Assembly: GCA_947044365.1 (NCBI GenBank)
Contig: OX345636.1
Location: 30,323,966 to 30,387,965 of the forward strand
Direction of reading: 5' to 3'
DNA length: 64,000 bases
Source of the DNA: Petrosia ficiformis
Taxonomy: Eukaryota; Porifera; Demospongiae; Haplosclerida; Petrosiidae
In this document: piece after piece, positions 10,680-21,817 of the stretch
Numbering within the stretch: the stretch's first letter is position 1
Layout of the letters: each line of letters starts with the position of its first letter
Position numbers and translations under genes: made by a program
The notes under the pieces: model-generated
Told to the model about the DNA's origin: nothing
Seen by the model: the letters and a program-made list of their open reading frames with translations, nothing else
The model's database searches: none

Positions 10680-11508
10680 GTATTTCCAGCAAAATTTGCC
10701 CACCCCCAAACTGACAGTTGGTCACCAGTTTTACAGGAGGTTGTTGTGGACATTCCTTTTTGAAATATATTCTGCATCCAATTATGTCTTGCTTAAACAG
10801 TTTCCATTTTCCAAACAAACCTTGGAAGGACTGGAGCGAAATGGTCAATATGGTGGGCAGATAATTGCCCTGGTCAGAACAAAAATAACTGTTCTTCCAG
10901 GACTTAATTCGTCCAAAAGTGTACAGCTGAATTGATTTTAAATTTTTAATACCTGGCCATACATATTGTCCAACAGATAGGTATTTTGTTGTAATTGAGA
11001 AACACACTTCTCGAGTTGAAAATGTTTATTTACCAAGTCAGTGGTACGATTATGTTCATGATGCTGTGATTGAAGAAAACAGCAGGTTATGGTTATTGAA
11101 ATGGAACAAGATAAATTTTGAGATTACCATACCAATGTTCGAGATACACAGAGCGTTCAAAAGATCTAGATGGAAAATCAATTAATTTCTTAGATGCTGT
11201 ATGGTTCAATTTTGGCAGAGGCGAAAAGATAGTGAATGGCAAGCTCACTGATGTGAACCATATTGATGAAGTATGGGTACGACATACATATGATAGTAAT
11301 GAAAAACCAAACAGTTTCATATTTCAAAAAAAGATGCAAAGTGAATGATGAATCTACACCTTTACCTTGGTACAACCAGTACCCAATCCCAATCAAACAG
11401 GAAAAAGCTAATGATCTTGCTGAATTGGTTGAATCATCTGAATATCGAGGTTTTCATTCCAACCTACCTACAACTGATGAGCCAGACATACATGAAGCAT
11501 GTGATTGA
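10680..11508 (+). pseudogene. DUF7869-type transposase-like protein, C-terminal half
   Basis: Several frames hold conserved blocks of the same family whose N-terminal half lies at 2690-3780 and 12200-13170. They are LPTPKLTVGHQFYRRLLWTF (about 10695), then IWWADNCPGQNKNN (about 10850; D-N-C-x-G-Q-N-K-N-N is the presumed catalytic region), KFLIPGHTYCPTDRYFVVIE (about 10940), LPSQWYDYV, and LPWYNQYPIPIKQEKANDL with a final FHSNLPT (to 11508). Frame changes separate the blocks. The orientation is plus, opposite to the N-terminal half at 12200-13170. It ends just before a MITE. It is a dead copy. Confidence 0.68.
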
Positions 11509-11607
11509 AGTGTTAATTGTCCTCAGACAGTATCACAATACTTTCAACATACACAAACGTAATAAAAAACAGTCAATCGACATAAGTATTAAGCATGTTT
11601 AATCATT

Positions 11608-12032
11608 TGTGACCGTCTACGCGAAAACCAGGCTTTGGTGACAAAATTTCAAAATTGATTTTTTGTCTTGCCTGAATAGAGCATTAAATTAGCTGTAGAA
11701 TGATATATTATACATCCCAATCATGTAACAGATAAAGCTACAGTGACTGAGTTAACCATGGCAGTCACAAATACTTCATTTGGAGAAAAACGCAATTGAA
11801 TTAATTTTTTAACCATTAAAATTAATGATTAGCAATTTATTTAGCAGTGGCTAGAAAAGCACAGAAAGGTCTCTAAGACTTTCTAAAGGTATCAGAAGAC
11901 AGGTATGACATTGGTGAAGCTTTTTATGTAATAAAATAGTGATCGCCCAAATAATTCAGAACTGTCTACTTTCGATCATATCTCCAAATTATATTTTGTC
12001 ACCAAAGCCTGGTTTTCGCGTAGACGGTCACA
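11608..12032. mobile_element. MITE with 40-bp perfect terminal inverted repeats
   Basis: The left end TGTGACCGTCTACGCGAAAA, continuing to 11647, is the exact reverse complement of the right end at 11993-12032. The element is 425 bp with no coding potential. The first eight bases, TGTGACCG, are shared with the larger element at 45226-46378. No clear target duplication is visible (flanks AATCATT and TTTTAGC). The superfamily is unassigned. The perfect arms suggest recent origin or activity. Confidence 0.85.
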
Positions 12033-12199
12033 TTTTAGCAATGGATTACATTATTGACAAACCTAATAAATTTATAAAACAATTTGTGATTGTGAACAAC
12101 AGAATCATTGAATAAAGTCGACTCAATATTTTAGTAAACACAACTTTGTAAATTGACAACAGGTTCATTAAATGAAAGTAGACTCCTGGTTAATCAGCA

Positions 12200-13170
12200 A
12201 TGGTAGAGTTGGCAGACTGAGTTTCTCTTTTCCAAGATAGCTTGCACTTCTCTTGATCACTTCTGAATGCATCATATCCAGACTGAGCTAGAATATGATG
12301 TTGTTTAAGATCTTTCTCTAGCCTGGCTTTCTCATTATCATCAGAAGCTGTTTCAATGCTATGTTTCAGAAAGTCACAACTACTACACGTATCTGTCCGA
12401 GGATATCAAAATCCTATTTTAAATTCCTTCACAAAAACATTGTGATAAAAATGTTCTGTGACAATCGGTTTTCTGATGTTTTCCAAGATTTGGTGGGCAA
12501 TTTTCCTTTGAAAGTTTCTTTCTTGAAACTCCAAAAATTCAGGGTCATGAAGTCGGGCTATGGAAAGTTCAGGAGGTAAATACTTCCGTCCAGCATTTTC
12601 TTTTCTGGAGTAGTGACTCGTACGTGCTGGCAGAGAGCTGATATGCTCTCTAACCAAAGTAAGAAGACTGTCACTAACTTTTTCTCTGTTTTGATGCTTT
12701 CCACGCCTATCAAAAGGATTTCCATCGGTGATCTTTTGACAAAGCACTTGCAGTCGCTTTTGAGTGAATCCATGTACAATACAAAATGCCTTCTGACATA
12801 CATGAGTATCAATTCCTTTCTCATTCCTGATGAAGTACTTGAATGAAAATGAGCTGCTTTCAGCAGGTGGTCGTCCCAATCGTTTTCCATTTGGAAGTAA
12901 CAATTGGGCAAGACTTACACTTATGTCCAGAAGTTTTTTTTGTTTTGTATCAATGAAGCAACCCATTCAAATAAAGGTTCTGTTCATCATTTCTTAACTT
13001 TTGTAAATGACCCTCTGAAAACGATTCCAACCAAGCTTTCTTACACTAATCTGAGAGTGGAGTAAAGTCAAGTCAGGTGCATTCTTTTGCAACCCTGGTT
13101 TCTTTACATGTTTTACTTTCCAATTATTTGGATCTCTAACCCTTTTTCGTCCTCTGGGTTTTACAGTTTC
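12200..13170 (-). pseudogene. DUF7869-type transposase-like protein, N-terminal half
   Basis: On the minus strand the first piece (about 13060-13170) has GRKRVRDPNNWKVKHVKKPG. The second (12406-12966) has SSSFSFKYFIRNEKGIDTH, VCQKAFCIVHGFTQKRLQVL, DRRGKHQNREKVSDSLLTL and SHYSRKENAGRKYLPPELS, and ends FNV/KEFKIGF. A TGA (12404-12406) interrupts the frame, which then continues YPRTDTCSSCDFLKHS and LKQHHILAQSGYDAFRSDQE. The C-terminal catalytic half is not found on this strand. The order and motifs match the copy at 2690-3780. It is non-functional. Confidence 0.68.
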
Positions 13171-13471
13171 TCTACATTGTAAATAGAAACAAACTGAAAA
13201 TTAGCTACTGACTGGCCCACATGCATGCTGAATCAAGTGTCTGTTTAACTATTCAACACTACTGAAATCACATAAAAGCATTGAGAATTGCTTCATTATT
13301 TACATCCAAAACTTACGAATGTGCTTCGCCTCCTACCTGTACTTCAAGTTGATATATAGTCATTAGAACGAAAAAAAAAAGATTTTGTATCATTAATATA
13401 CAGTTATTAGAACGGAAAAAAAAACAAACAAGATTTTGTATCATCATCATAAAAACAAAGATTCATATTGT

Positions 13472-14375
13472 CTAAAAAGAAGTTAAGATTGAGAAGCTAT
13501 AGTCTTTAAAGAAACGTAAAAATTTTTTATATGCTTCACTATTATCGGGATTGGCATTGTGATTGATGATCAAGCTAGCTGCTGACAATATCTTTATTTT
13601 TTTTTGTTTTGCTACAGAACAATACCCCATCGTCCATGTGGACGAATTAGTTAATATAAATGGTAGCAATGTACCTATTGGCAAATCTTGTCTTATAATA
13701 TGCACTTCTCGGGAAATGCTGGTGTTTCTGAAATATGGCAACTGGTTGCTTCTCTTTTTACTTCTATGATTAGTAATGGTTTGTTGGTATGTGTATCAGC
13801 TTCACGGGTTAAATGAAACATATAGTCTGAGTTGTCTTTAACTGTTGGCTGGGATGAAATCTCGATGTCTTTATAGACAATAAGAACTGGCATGAACAAA
13901 CAAAAAACACGGTGACATGCATTCATTGCTGTTGTATTACATAGAAAAATGCTATTCATGATGGAGGTACGTTTAGCAATTTTTTGTATAATACATGTTT
14001 CTTGTTCTGTTTCTGCAAAGTTTAATGTGGGGATTTTATATGCTTGTGGGTTTACTAGTATTCTTTTCTGATCTTTCCACAGAATTTTAGATGGAGGTGG
14101 CAACTCAGTTACCTGAAGTAAAAGTTGTGAATTCATGAAAATAGACACAAACCAATAGCCAGCCTTACCTCTTCAATGGCGTTTAATATTCTTTCCCTCC
14201 ACCCTGTTAGCCCTACCGCTTCAAGCTGAGATTGTTGTTGTTTAGAATTAATTCTAAAAATTTTTTAATCCCAATCAGGTTTTCCAACTGACCAGGTAGA
14301 GTTTGCCTGAGTGTGCTATCAATTAAATCTAATTTGTTGGATTCCATTACAAGTTGCCAGCTTGCTTCTGTAGAA
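13472..14375 (-). pseudogene. Nuclease-like protein with D...I-E-V-K motif
   Basis: Exon 1 (about 14169-14375) encodes ASWQLVMESNKLDLIDSTLR and then, after a frame change, VGLTGWRERILNAIEE. It is joined across a 56-bp GT-AG intron (14113-14168) to exon 2, which starts VTELPPPSKILWKDQKRI. Exon 2 has TREADTHTNKPLLIIEVKRE, which fits a restriction-endonuclease-like core (D, then E-x-K after a hydrophobic strand). A frame change follows, and then LLPFILTNSSTWTMGY. Similar PD-(D/E)XK domains occur in Crinkler/RHS-like eukaryotic proteins and in some transposon proteins, and this assignment is by motif only. Two frame changes suggest decay. Pfam searching of the pieces would decide. Confidence 0.4.
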
Positions 14376-14439
14376 ACAGACACATCATAAAATAATAGAC
14401 AGTTTGATCCACATGTAATTTCTTAACTCCAAGACTACA

Positions 14440-15180
14440 CATTTGTACATTAGATTATGTACACCCCCCCCCCCCCCCCCCCTTCTATAGGTATGACCCT
14501 ACCCATTTTCAGAACAACCTCTGATCTCCAATCTATATACTGATACCTTTAGTCTCGTCCCCAGTTACCCATGTTCTCTATGAGTGAGAGGGCATCTGGT
14601 ACACTTCAACAACTTGGGATTAAGGACAGAGTTTTGGCAAATTGTAGTATACACATGATATGCAAGTTGCAAACAAAGACTAGATTCTACCATTCCCGTG
14701 GATATCAGAAAGCTTTCTTGAAGTTAGCATTCCCTTCTCACTAGGAGTAGCTTAATTAAAGTTGTTTAGAAAACAGTGAGGTTGTTTGTTCACTTCACAA
14801 AACAGACAAAACAGTATGGGCCAGAGATTTGTAGATAGCCCACAAGCACTAATAAAAATACGAGGTGTAGTGCTTTGCTCATCAATAGTAATCAAAAATC
14901 AAATTATTGATGATGTCACCAAGAAATGATGAATGAAGTGAAAGTGTACCAGACACCCTCTTACTCATTATGGAATTACAAATTGCAGTTCTATTAGCAT
15001 TGTTACAGAAAATCCAACAGGAAGTTTTGATTAAAAAACCACAATAATAGCTTCCTCCCAATTAGAAGGTCTTTCATGGAAGTAACATGGTAGTTTAAAC
15101 TTGGTAGGCACTTAGTAAGGTTTGACTAAGATAAAGGTTATATGCATATATGCATGCAACATTTAATTAAGGGAAAGCAT
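14440..15180. other. No gene seen; poly-C tract
   Basis: A run of about 22 C occurs at 14461-14482. The rest is AT-rich and shows no supported gene, inverted repeat or tandem repeat. Confidence 0.4.
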
Positions 15181-15181
15181 A

Positions 15182-16293
15182 TAGTGTTGTTTTAGTTAGG
15201 TCAGTAGAAACCATTTTAGTTTTGGTTTTAATTAGCAAATCCAAACTCACATAATAATAATTAATTAAGTTGGATGTTTCCTTAGTTTTGTTAATAACTG
15301 AAAGATTGCCTCTAGTTACCCTCGCCGCATAGCATAGGCGGAAGTGTACGGTAATCGTTTTGTCTGTCTGTCTGTCTGTCTGTTAGCATTTTTTTTTCTG
15401 GAAAAATAAAAACATTGTCATTTCAAACGGGGTACTGGTAGACTTCAAGGAAAAAAATAACATAGGAATTCTTCAAAACCTTTTGGTTCTAAAGTTATGA
15501 CAACTTTTATAACTCACAGGTACCGTTTCACGACTTTTAAGATGAAATGAGGGCTATAACGAGAGTAAATACGGACACACAAAACATGAGTGATCCTGTT
15601 TCATGGCTGTCGCTAGCCAAGAAACACTTCAAACCAAAAACAATCAAGGTAATGGTTGCTACTACACCACCATTGATGCAAGATAGAAAGCTACTTAGTT
15701 CCACCTACAGGTATGTCACGTGCATTCTTGCAAAGCGTAACATGTGATAGAGGTGATTCAATACGTTTTCACACGTTGGAACATTTAGAGGTAGACTTGA
15801 TAACTTCTTCATTGTTTTTTGAAGGAAAACAGAGAATAATATGTAAGATATATATACAAATTATACATTTCTTTCATTAATATTCTTGTTTTGTCTTTTA
15901 GGATATAAATTTTTAATGCCCATAAATGTTTTTTAAATTTATGTGTTTCATACACAAACTTTATTATATTTTGCAAAAAAATTGTAGTGCTTAGTATTAC
16001 TTTGCCACGTAGGCTAGGGTCTCGTCCCGATAGCGCTCATTTTAGTAAGTAATTAATTAATAACTGTAGAATCATGTGAATATATTACAACATCATTGAT
16101 TGGAATAAGTAATGTGTTGTGTAAACTGCCATTTACTTATCAAATGACAATGAACTAGTTTTCCATGGCCACAAAAACTAATTTAGTATTAATTACCTCA
16201 CAAGGCAATTACAATTTAATTTTGGTACTAATTAACTAGTACATGGAGTCACTAACTAACATTATTTAGTTATAGTTAACTAAAACAACACCA
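15182..16293. mobile_element. MITE with TAGTGTTGTTTTAGTT ends, carrying a nested repeat
   Basis: The left end TAGTGTTGTTTTAGTTA matches the reverse complement of the right end AACTAAAACAACACCACTA, apart from three extra bases near the tip. The ends match the smaller element at 57087-57439, which has an 8-bp target duplication and so places the family with hAT-like MITEs. No target duplication is visible here. A different repeat is inserted at about 15314-16045. The only open reading (15547-15747) has no recognisable domain. Confidence 0.6.
15314..16045. mobile_element. Repeat with TTACCCTCGCCG / TTGCCACGTAGG ends, copy A
   Basis: It starts TTACCCTCGCCGCATAGC and ends near GCCACGTAGGCTAGGGTC, with TCGTCCCGATAGCGCTCA beyond. 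A (TGTC)n run follows the first end at about 15360. The same ends and internal blocks (for example GTACTGGTAGACTTCAAGG) recur inverted at 28620-29490. No transposase was seen. The class is unknown; it could be a MITE or a SINE-like element. Confidence 0.65.
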
Positions 16294-16505
16294 CTATATA
16301 TATGCTCATCGTGCTCAATGGGTTAACCTAATAATAAAAGAACATGGGCAGCTTGGGATGTGGGATACTGTAGATGTCAAAATGTTAATGATGTCTGTAG
16401 ACACCAACGGGTTATAAATAATGTATAATTATACAGTAAGTACAAACATGTATGTATATAATTATATATGCACATAGTTCAAGTCCTTGGTGGAGTGTAA
16501 GGTGG

Positions 16506-17155
16506 CAGGGATGGGGCAAGCACATCTAAAAATGCTTAAGTATAAGCACTAGCACTTTATAAATTGATCAAGCATAAGTACAAGCACAAGCCCTGAAATA
16601 GTTTTTGTGCTTAAGCACAAGCTTAAACACAAACATAAGCACTTTTTCTATTTAATGATAGAATAAGTTTTCAGCTCATCATTTGTAATAATTAATTATC
16701 TTTATTGCATTTAATAAAAAATGAAATGACTCAAAACATTTGGTAGTTTCTTTTCCTCTGCCATTTCTAAGTCAGATTTCTCCTCACCATGCAGCTGCAC
16801 TGCTGCAGTGAGCTGCTATATGCTCTAGTGGGCAGTACCGCAACTGCTGACTATTGTGCTTGCTGCAGCTGTACTATTCTAGTACTTAACTATCAACATA
16901 TCGATCATGTCACATTACTCATGGCATGTACATGTATTAACAATCAGTTTACACTTACAGTTGCTAATGCACTAATTTCAAGTAATTGTGCTTATAAATG
17001 CTTAAAAAATGTGCTTCAAGCATTTAATGAAAATGTGCTTAAGCAAAAGCACAAGCACTAATAAGGAACACAACAAATGCTTCAAGCATCAGTCAAGCAC
17101 TTGAAAAGAGTGTTTAAAGCACTTACAAGCACCAAAGTACTTGCCCCATCCCTAG
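16506..17155. mobile_element. hAT-like MITE filled with degenerate AAGCAC repeats
   Basis: The ends are CAGGGATGGGGCAAGCAC and, on the right, TACTTGCCCCATCCCTA. This gives an inverted terminus (Y)AGGGATGGGGCAAG of hAT style. The two subterminal regions (16540-16640 and 16980-17140) are dense in AAGCAC/GTGCTT, written over and over with small changes. No convincing 8-bp target duplication was found. A TGC-rich reading at 16789-17061 has no known domain. Confidence 0.65.
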
Positions 17156-17989
17156 TGCCAGGATGGATGGGTAGGTTTTCTACAAGGGTACCTTAAAACT
17201 GGATTTATAAAGGAAAATCATCATTTACCAGTCTCTTTACTTATCATACCTAATTTTCTCTTTCTACTTCCAGATGCTGTAGAACCAATACTTGTCATTG
17301 CAACTTCAATACCAGATACGAACTGTGTGCGTGAGAGAGAGAGAGAGAGACTATAGTAGGCATGAGAGAATTAGAAACAAAGGCGAACAGAAAGAAAGTG
17401 AGGAATCCATACTGTAACTATAATATCAACACACACAAGAACTAACCAAAAGATCAAGACAACCAGCAACCAGCAACCAAAATTTACCAAATCTGCATAT
17501 AGTTAGCGCAATAGGCAAATTTACATGGAAGGTGCCGGTGGGCGAAAGCGTGGGTGGGGTTACCGGATATCATGTGTGGGCCTAATTATTGAGGACTGAG
17601 ATGCCATTTGGCGTGTCTGTTTTGGCCACCATTCAACCCCTTCTACTCCACTTAAATAAAGCTACATGAAACAGCTGTACAAACTTACATCTCTTCTCAA
17701 AGAACACTTACATGCCTTCTCAAAATTATTAGGTATCACAGCCTTATAACTCCAGTTGTTATAACAACAGGAAAGGGTGTGAGGATAATTACATTATGAT
17801 TATGGTTCAAGATGTCAAACTGCACCTGTTCAACACATGTTGAACACGTTTGACACTGATGAAATGAAATGGTATTATTAATAAACTTTGATAAACTTTA
17901 AACCTATTTTTCTCAACATTTTGAAATACGACTGGACCTTTCAATTATTTAATTATTGAGGCAGGAAGGAGAGAGAGTAAGTAACGCCT

Positions 17990-18800
17990 GATCTTTTTCA
18001 AGAGACAAACAAACATAAAACATACACAACATTCATAACTCATAATCACAGGTCCACAAAGGTGAGACATACCAAATTATGATGATGAACTCCTAAAGGT
18101 TGGTTAGATAAAGGAATAAACTGCTATAGGCAGAACAACTGAGTGAACTGAGGAAGTTATTAGATATAGATTAGAGAGAGTCAGAGAGACAGACAGACAG
18201 AGACAGACAGAGAGACAGAAAGAGAATGAATGCTGTGCAGGCACAAGAGAATTGGAAAACTGAAAAAAATGAGGAATCCATACAGCTATAATATCAACAA
18301 GCAAACATGCAACATACACAACATTCATAACTCAAAATCACAGGTCCACAAAGGTTTGCAAGAAATAAAGAGAGAAAGCAGTCAACACGAGGTGAGACGA
18401 TACCAAATTATGACGATGAACTCCTAAAGGTTGGTTAGATAGAGGAATAAACTGCTATAGGCAGAACAACTGAGTGAACTGAGGAAGTTATTAGATCTAG
18501 ATTAGAGAGAGAAAGACAGACAGAGAGAGAGAGAGAAAGAGAATGAATGCTGTGCAAGCACAAGAGAATTGGAAACTGAAAAAATGAGGAATCCATATAG
18601 CTAAAATATCAACAAACAAACATGCAATATACACAACATTCATAACTCACAATCACAGGTCCACAAAGGTTTGCAAGAGATAAAGAGAGAGAGCAGTCAA
18701 CACGAGGTGAGACGATACCTAATTATGACAATGAACTTCTAAAGGTTGGTTAGATAGAGGAATAAATTGCTATAGGCAGAACAACTGAGTGACCTAACCA
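17990..18800. repeat. Tandem repeat, unit about 315 bp, about 2.6 copies
   Basis: The anchor ATAACTC..AATCACAGGTCC recurs at about 18040, 18333 and 18648. The first period is 292 bp because it lacks a 36-base segment, and the second is 315 bp. Each unit contains a GA/GACA-rich microsatellite, AGAGAATGAATGCTGTGCA and a GGTTGGTTAGATA block. A diverged part (17330-17400) precedes it. No coding potential was seen. Unequal exchange or a satellite-like array is likely. Confidence 0.85.
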
Positions 18801-19165
18801 GACTCAAAAAACAAGTCATTAATCTTCCATTTGAGAAAAGGCGAATTATTTCTCTTTAGCAGTGGCTAGCAAACCCAGAGGTGTCCAAGCCTCACTGACA
18901 AATGGAAAGCAATGCAATGCCAACCACTAATGTATCTCATAACTGCCTTTTTTCACCTGTATTTCATAATTATATATTAATCCATAAGCGTGATTTTTTT
19001 TTCCAGGGACAGTTGGGTATTGTTGCGACTCATTCTTTGGTGACCCATAGAAAGGAACCTCTTAATATTCATTGCCCACAACCCTCACTTTAGGAGGTCA
19101 GGAGTAAGTCTGAACACATAGGCATGGCATTGAATGAAAGGTGCCATAGTTTACACTAAGGATCA

Positions 19166-19313
19166 GGGTGGGAAATAAGCCTACAACATCTTGTGAGCAG
19201 TTCCGTCACCAGTGCTCACCACAGTACAACTAGTATGTCAAAATCTAGTGCTCCTTAAGCTAATTTTGGTGCTCAAATGAGCACTGGAGCACTGTTATTT
19301 CCCACTCTGAGGA
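19166..19313. mobile_element. Small hAT-like MITE
   Basis: TCAGGGTGGGAAATAA at the left is mirrored by TTATTTCCCACTCTGA at the right, enclosing about 148 bp with a GAGCACTGGAGCAC-type palindrome inside. The end sequence is hAT-like. No exact target duplication could be fixed. No gene is present. Confidence 0.55.
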
Positions 19314-19524
19314 ATTTTAGTTAATAAAACAAGTCTGCAGCATGAACTATAACCTAAAATAAAATTAGTTAACTAAAACCGAAACCTTCTGTAAGCCTAA
19401 CGTTAGCTAATCGATGAAACTAAGCTTGGGACACTATAACTAAAAAGTAGCCATTGTTTTAAAAATAAAAAAACAGTAGTTTTAATCAAGTTTAACGTAA
19501 TAATTACTATAGAAACACAAATGT

Positions 19525-19960
19525 ACACAGTCTCACCTAAGTGATTTAAGAAACCCTGAGAAACCAGCCACCCAAAAGATTTTAGAACGTCAACAAACTC
19601 AGAGAAAAACAGCAAACCTCCTATACATAATTATAATAAAGGATAAAAGTATAGACACACACACACATGTACACACAGTCTCACATAAGTGATCCAAGAA
19701 ACCCGAGAAACCCGAGAAACCAGCCACCCAAAAGATCCTAAAATTTCGACAAACTCGGAGAAACAGCAAACCTCCTATACATAATCATAATTAAGGGCAA
19801 AAATATAGACACACACACACAGTCTCACCTACGTGATCCAAGAAACCCAAGAAACCCGAGAAACCAGCCACCGAAAATGATCCAGAAACGAAACGAGTCA
19901 CCAGCCACCCAGAAGATCCTAAAATGTCGACAAACTCGAAAAAAAAACAGAAGATATCCT
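19525..19960. repeat. Tandem repeat, unit 146 bp, three copies
   Basis: CAGTCTCAC starts units at about 19529, 19675 and 19821. Each unit carries GAGAAACCAGCCACC, a GA(C/T)AAACTC block and TCCTATACATAAT, and ends in an (AC)n run. The third unit is degenerate. It is not a CRISPR array because the repeat has no unique spacers. Confidence 0.85.
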
Positions 19961-20875
19961 ACTAGCCAAATAGTAGCAATAGCACGTGGCATTGTGGTCA
20001 GCTACTGCGACAGTGGCAAAAGTAATGGTCTATCACGCATGCATGATACTTTAGACATGGCGAATTTTGTTACAATTAGCCAGAAATTGCTTGCAGTGCA
20101 CTAAAAAGAGTAGTTGTTTAATTACTGCGATTCTTCGAGAAATAAAGTGTTAATATTTCTATTTCCATGTAGAAATTAAAAAAAAAATGTTTCAAACATA
20201 TCACCAACAACCTCCCTTCCTACCTTAGGTAATAACTGTACTTAACCAGTGGATTTGAACTAGAACTTTAATGTTGCTCGACATAGAGTCAATGCATTTC
20301 AGCAACAGATAACAAAGGTGACAGAAACTTATGAAGCTTAGTCGTTTCTCTTGAATAGTGAGATTTCATGACAGGGAATGACCTTATGTGATCACATATT
20401 TGACATTTGATGGCTGCTGTTATTGTTTGGGTCTGTTAGTATGTTTTCCTCGCATATCCTTTGGAGCACAAGTTGATGTACTTGATGCCAGAGCGAGACG
20501 GGTAAGACGAGATCTGGTTATACCATGTAAAGAAATGAATGGTGGACGACAAACAACCTCACTTCTATCTTGAACACAAACCTAAAAGAAGCAAGTGTGA
20601 AGTTAGACAAGAAAAAGAAATAACAAAGAGAATGACAGTAAAACAGTGACAGGAAAGAGGGAAAGAAAAAAAATAGTGAGATTTTAGTATGATGAGAATG
20701 ACCATTTTTAGTTATAGACTTATAGTAGGGGTTTCTCAACATTTTACTATAGATATAACAATATTACAATTACCAGACTTGCTGAGTAGATGTATGATGA
20801 TCGTCTTGAGCGTCGTCGCTTGAATGAGTCCAAACAAATCAGCATCTTACAACTCTTTATTAGCAAGATCATAAA

Positions 20876-21234
20876 ATGAATTTCTTCTTTTTCTGTATCA
20901 GTAAAATTCAAAAAGCATTTCTTTTTACAAATACATGGATCTCCAATTTTCCTCTAGGCATACACCTTTCTGAGAAAGGAGATGTGTATTCTTCTCCCTT
21001 TGCTCTCTTTGCCTTAGCTATATTTCTCTTCCAACTGTCAGGTCTTCTTACCCTCTTCTGTGATCTCTTTGGCATTTCACTTCCAGCACTACCATTAGTA
21101 CTGTGGCCATTTCCAGCTAGGTTGATAACCACTGACACCGCTGTATGGACTGATGTACTACTTGGTCCAGGTTTACTAGTAGATGTCACGCTTACAGAAG
21201 TTCCTTTACCATCATACTTAGATGTCATCATCAC
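20876..21234 (-). pseudogene. N-terminal exon of the DUF7869-type family, copy 1 of the tandem pair
   Basis: The minus-strand reading starts MMMTSKYDGKG, has a Ser/Thr/Gly-rich linker, then RVRRPDSWKRNIAKAKRAKG and EEYTSPFSERCMPRGKLE. This R-x-x-x-W-K-R-N-x-x-K block with the following G-E-E-Y is the N-terminal signature of the same family as at 3503-3730 and 13060-13170. The known downstream motifs (HYSR, DTCxxCD) are absent, so only this exon remains. An upstream piece (PQEFLTSTHKISSRRLVKL) lies at 21241-21370. Confidence 0.5.
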
Positions 21235-21458
21235 TAAGGTAGTTCAATCCAGCTTTACACTGGAACTTTGTTTTCAACTTAACAAGCCTTCTGGAACTTA
21301 TTTTATGAGTAGATGTCAGAAATTCTTGAGGATCTTTCACTGCAAGAGCATAGCAATCAAAACAGCTGACGTCTGTATGATGATCGTCTTGAGCGTCGTC
21401 GCTTGAATGAGTCCAAACAAATCAGCATCTTACAACTCTTTATTAGCAAGATCATAAA

Positions 21459-21817
21459 ATGAATTTCTTCTTTTTCTGTATCAGTAAAATTCAAAAAGCA
21501 TTTCTTTTTACAAATACATGGATCTCCAATTTTCCTCTAGGCATACACCTTTCTGAGAAAGGAGATGTGTATTCTTCTCCCTTTGCTCTCTTTGCCTTAG
21601 CTATATTTCTCTTCCAACTGTCAGGTCTTCTTACCCTCTTCTGTGATCTCTTTGGCATTTCACTTCCAGCACTACCATTAGTACTGTGGCCATTTCCAGC
21701 TAGGTTGATAACCACTGACACCGCTGTATGGACTGATGTACTACTTGGTCCAGGTTTACTAGTAGATGTCACGCTTACAGAAGTTCCTTTACCATCATAC
21801 TTAGATGTCATCATCAC
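21459..21817 (-). pseudogene. N-terminal exon of the DUF7869-type family, copy 2 of the tandem pair
   Basis: It is identical to the exon at 20876-21234 through the 583-bp tandem duplication. It has the same RRPDSWKRNIAKAKRAKG signature and the same missing downstream part. The upstream piece at 21825-21955 is likewise repeated. Confidence 0.5.

Noticed and set aside
14461..14482. Poly-C run as a quadruplex regulatory element
   Set aside because: A plain homopolymer without gene context; more likely microsatellite or assembly noise.
16789..17061. Cys-rich open reading as a secreted peptide
   Set aside because: It lies in a MITE between AAGCAC arrays and has no clear signal peptide or known Cys spacing.
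18170..18560. GA/GACA-rich runs as regulatory GAGA sites
   Set aside because: They lie inside a tandem repeat and behave as microsatellites; no gene start is near.
19525..19960. Regular 146-bp repeats as a CRISPR-like array
   Set aside because: The whole unit repeats with no unique spacers, and the genome is animal; it is an ordinary tandem repeat.
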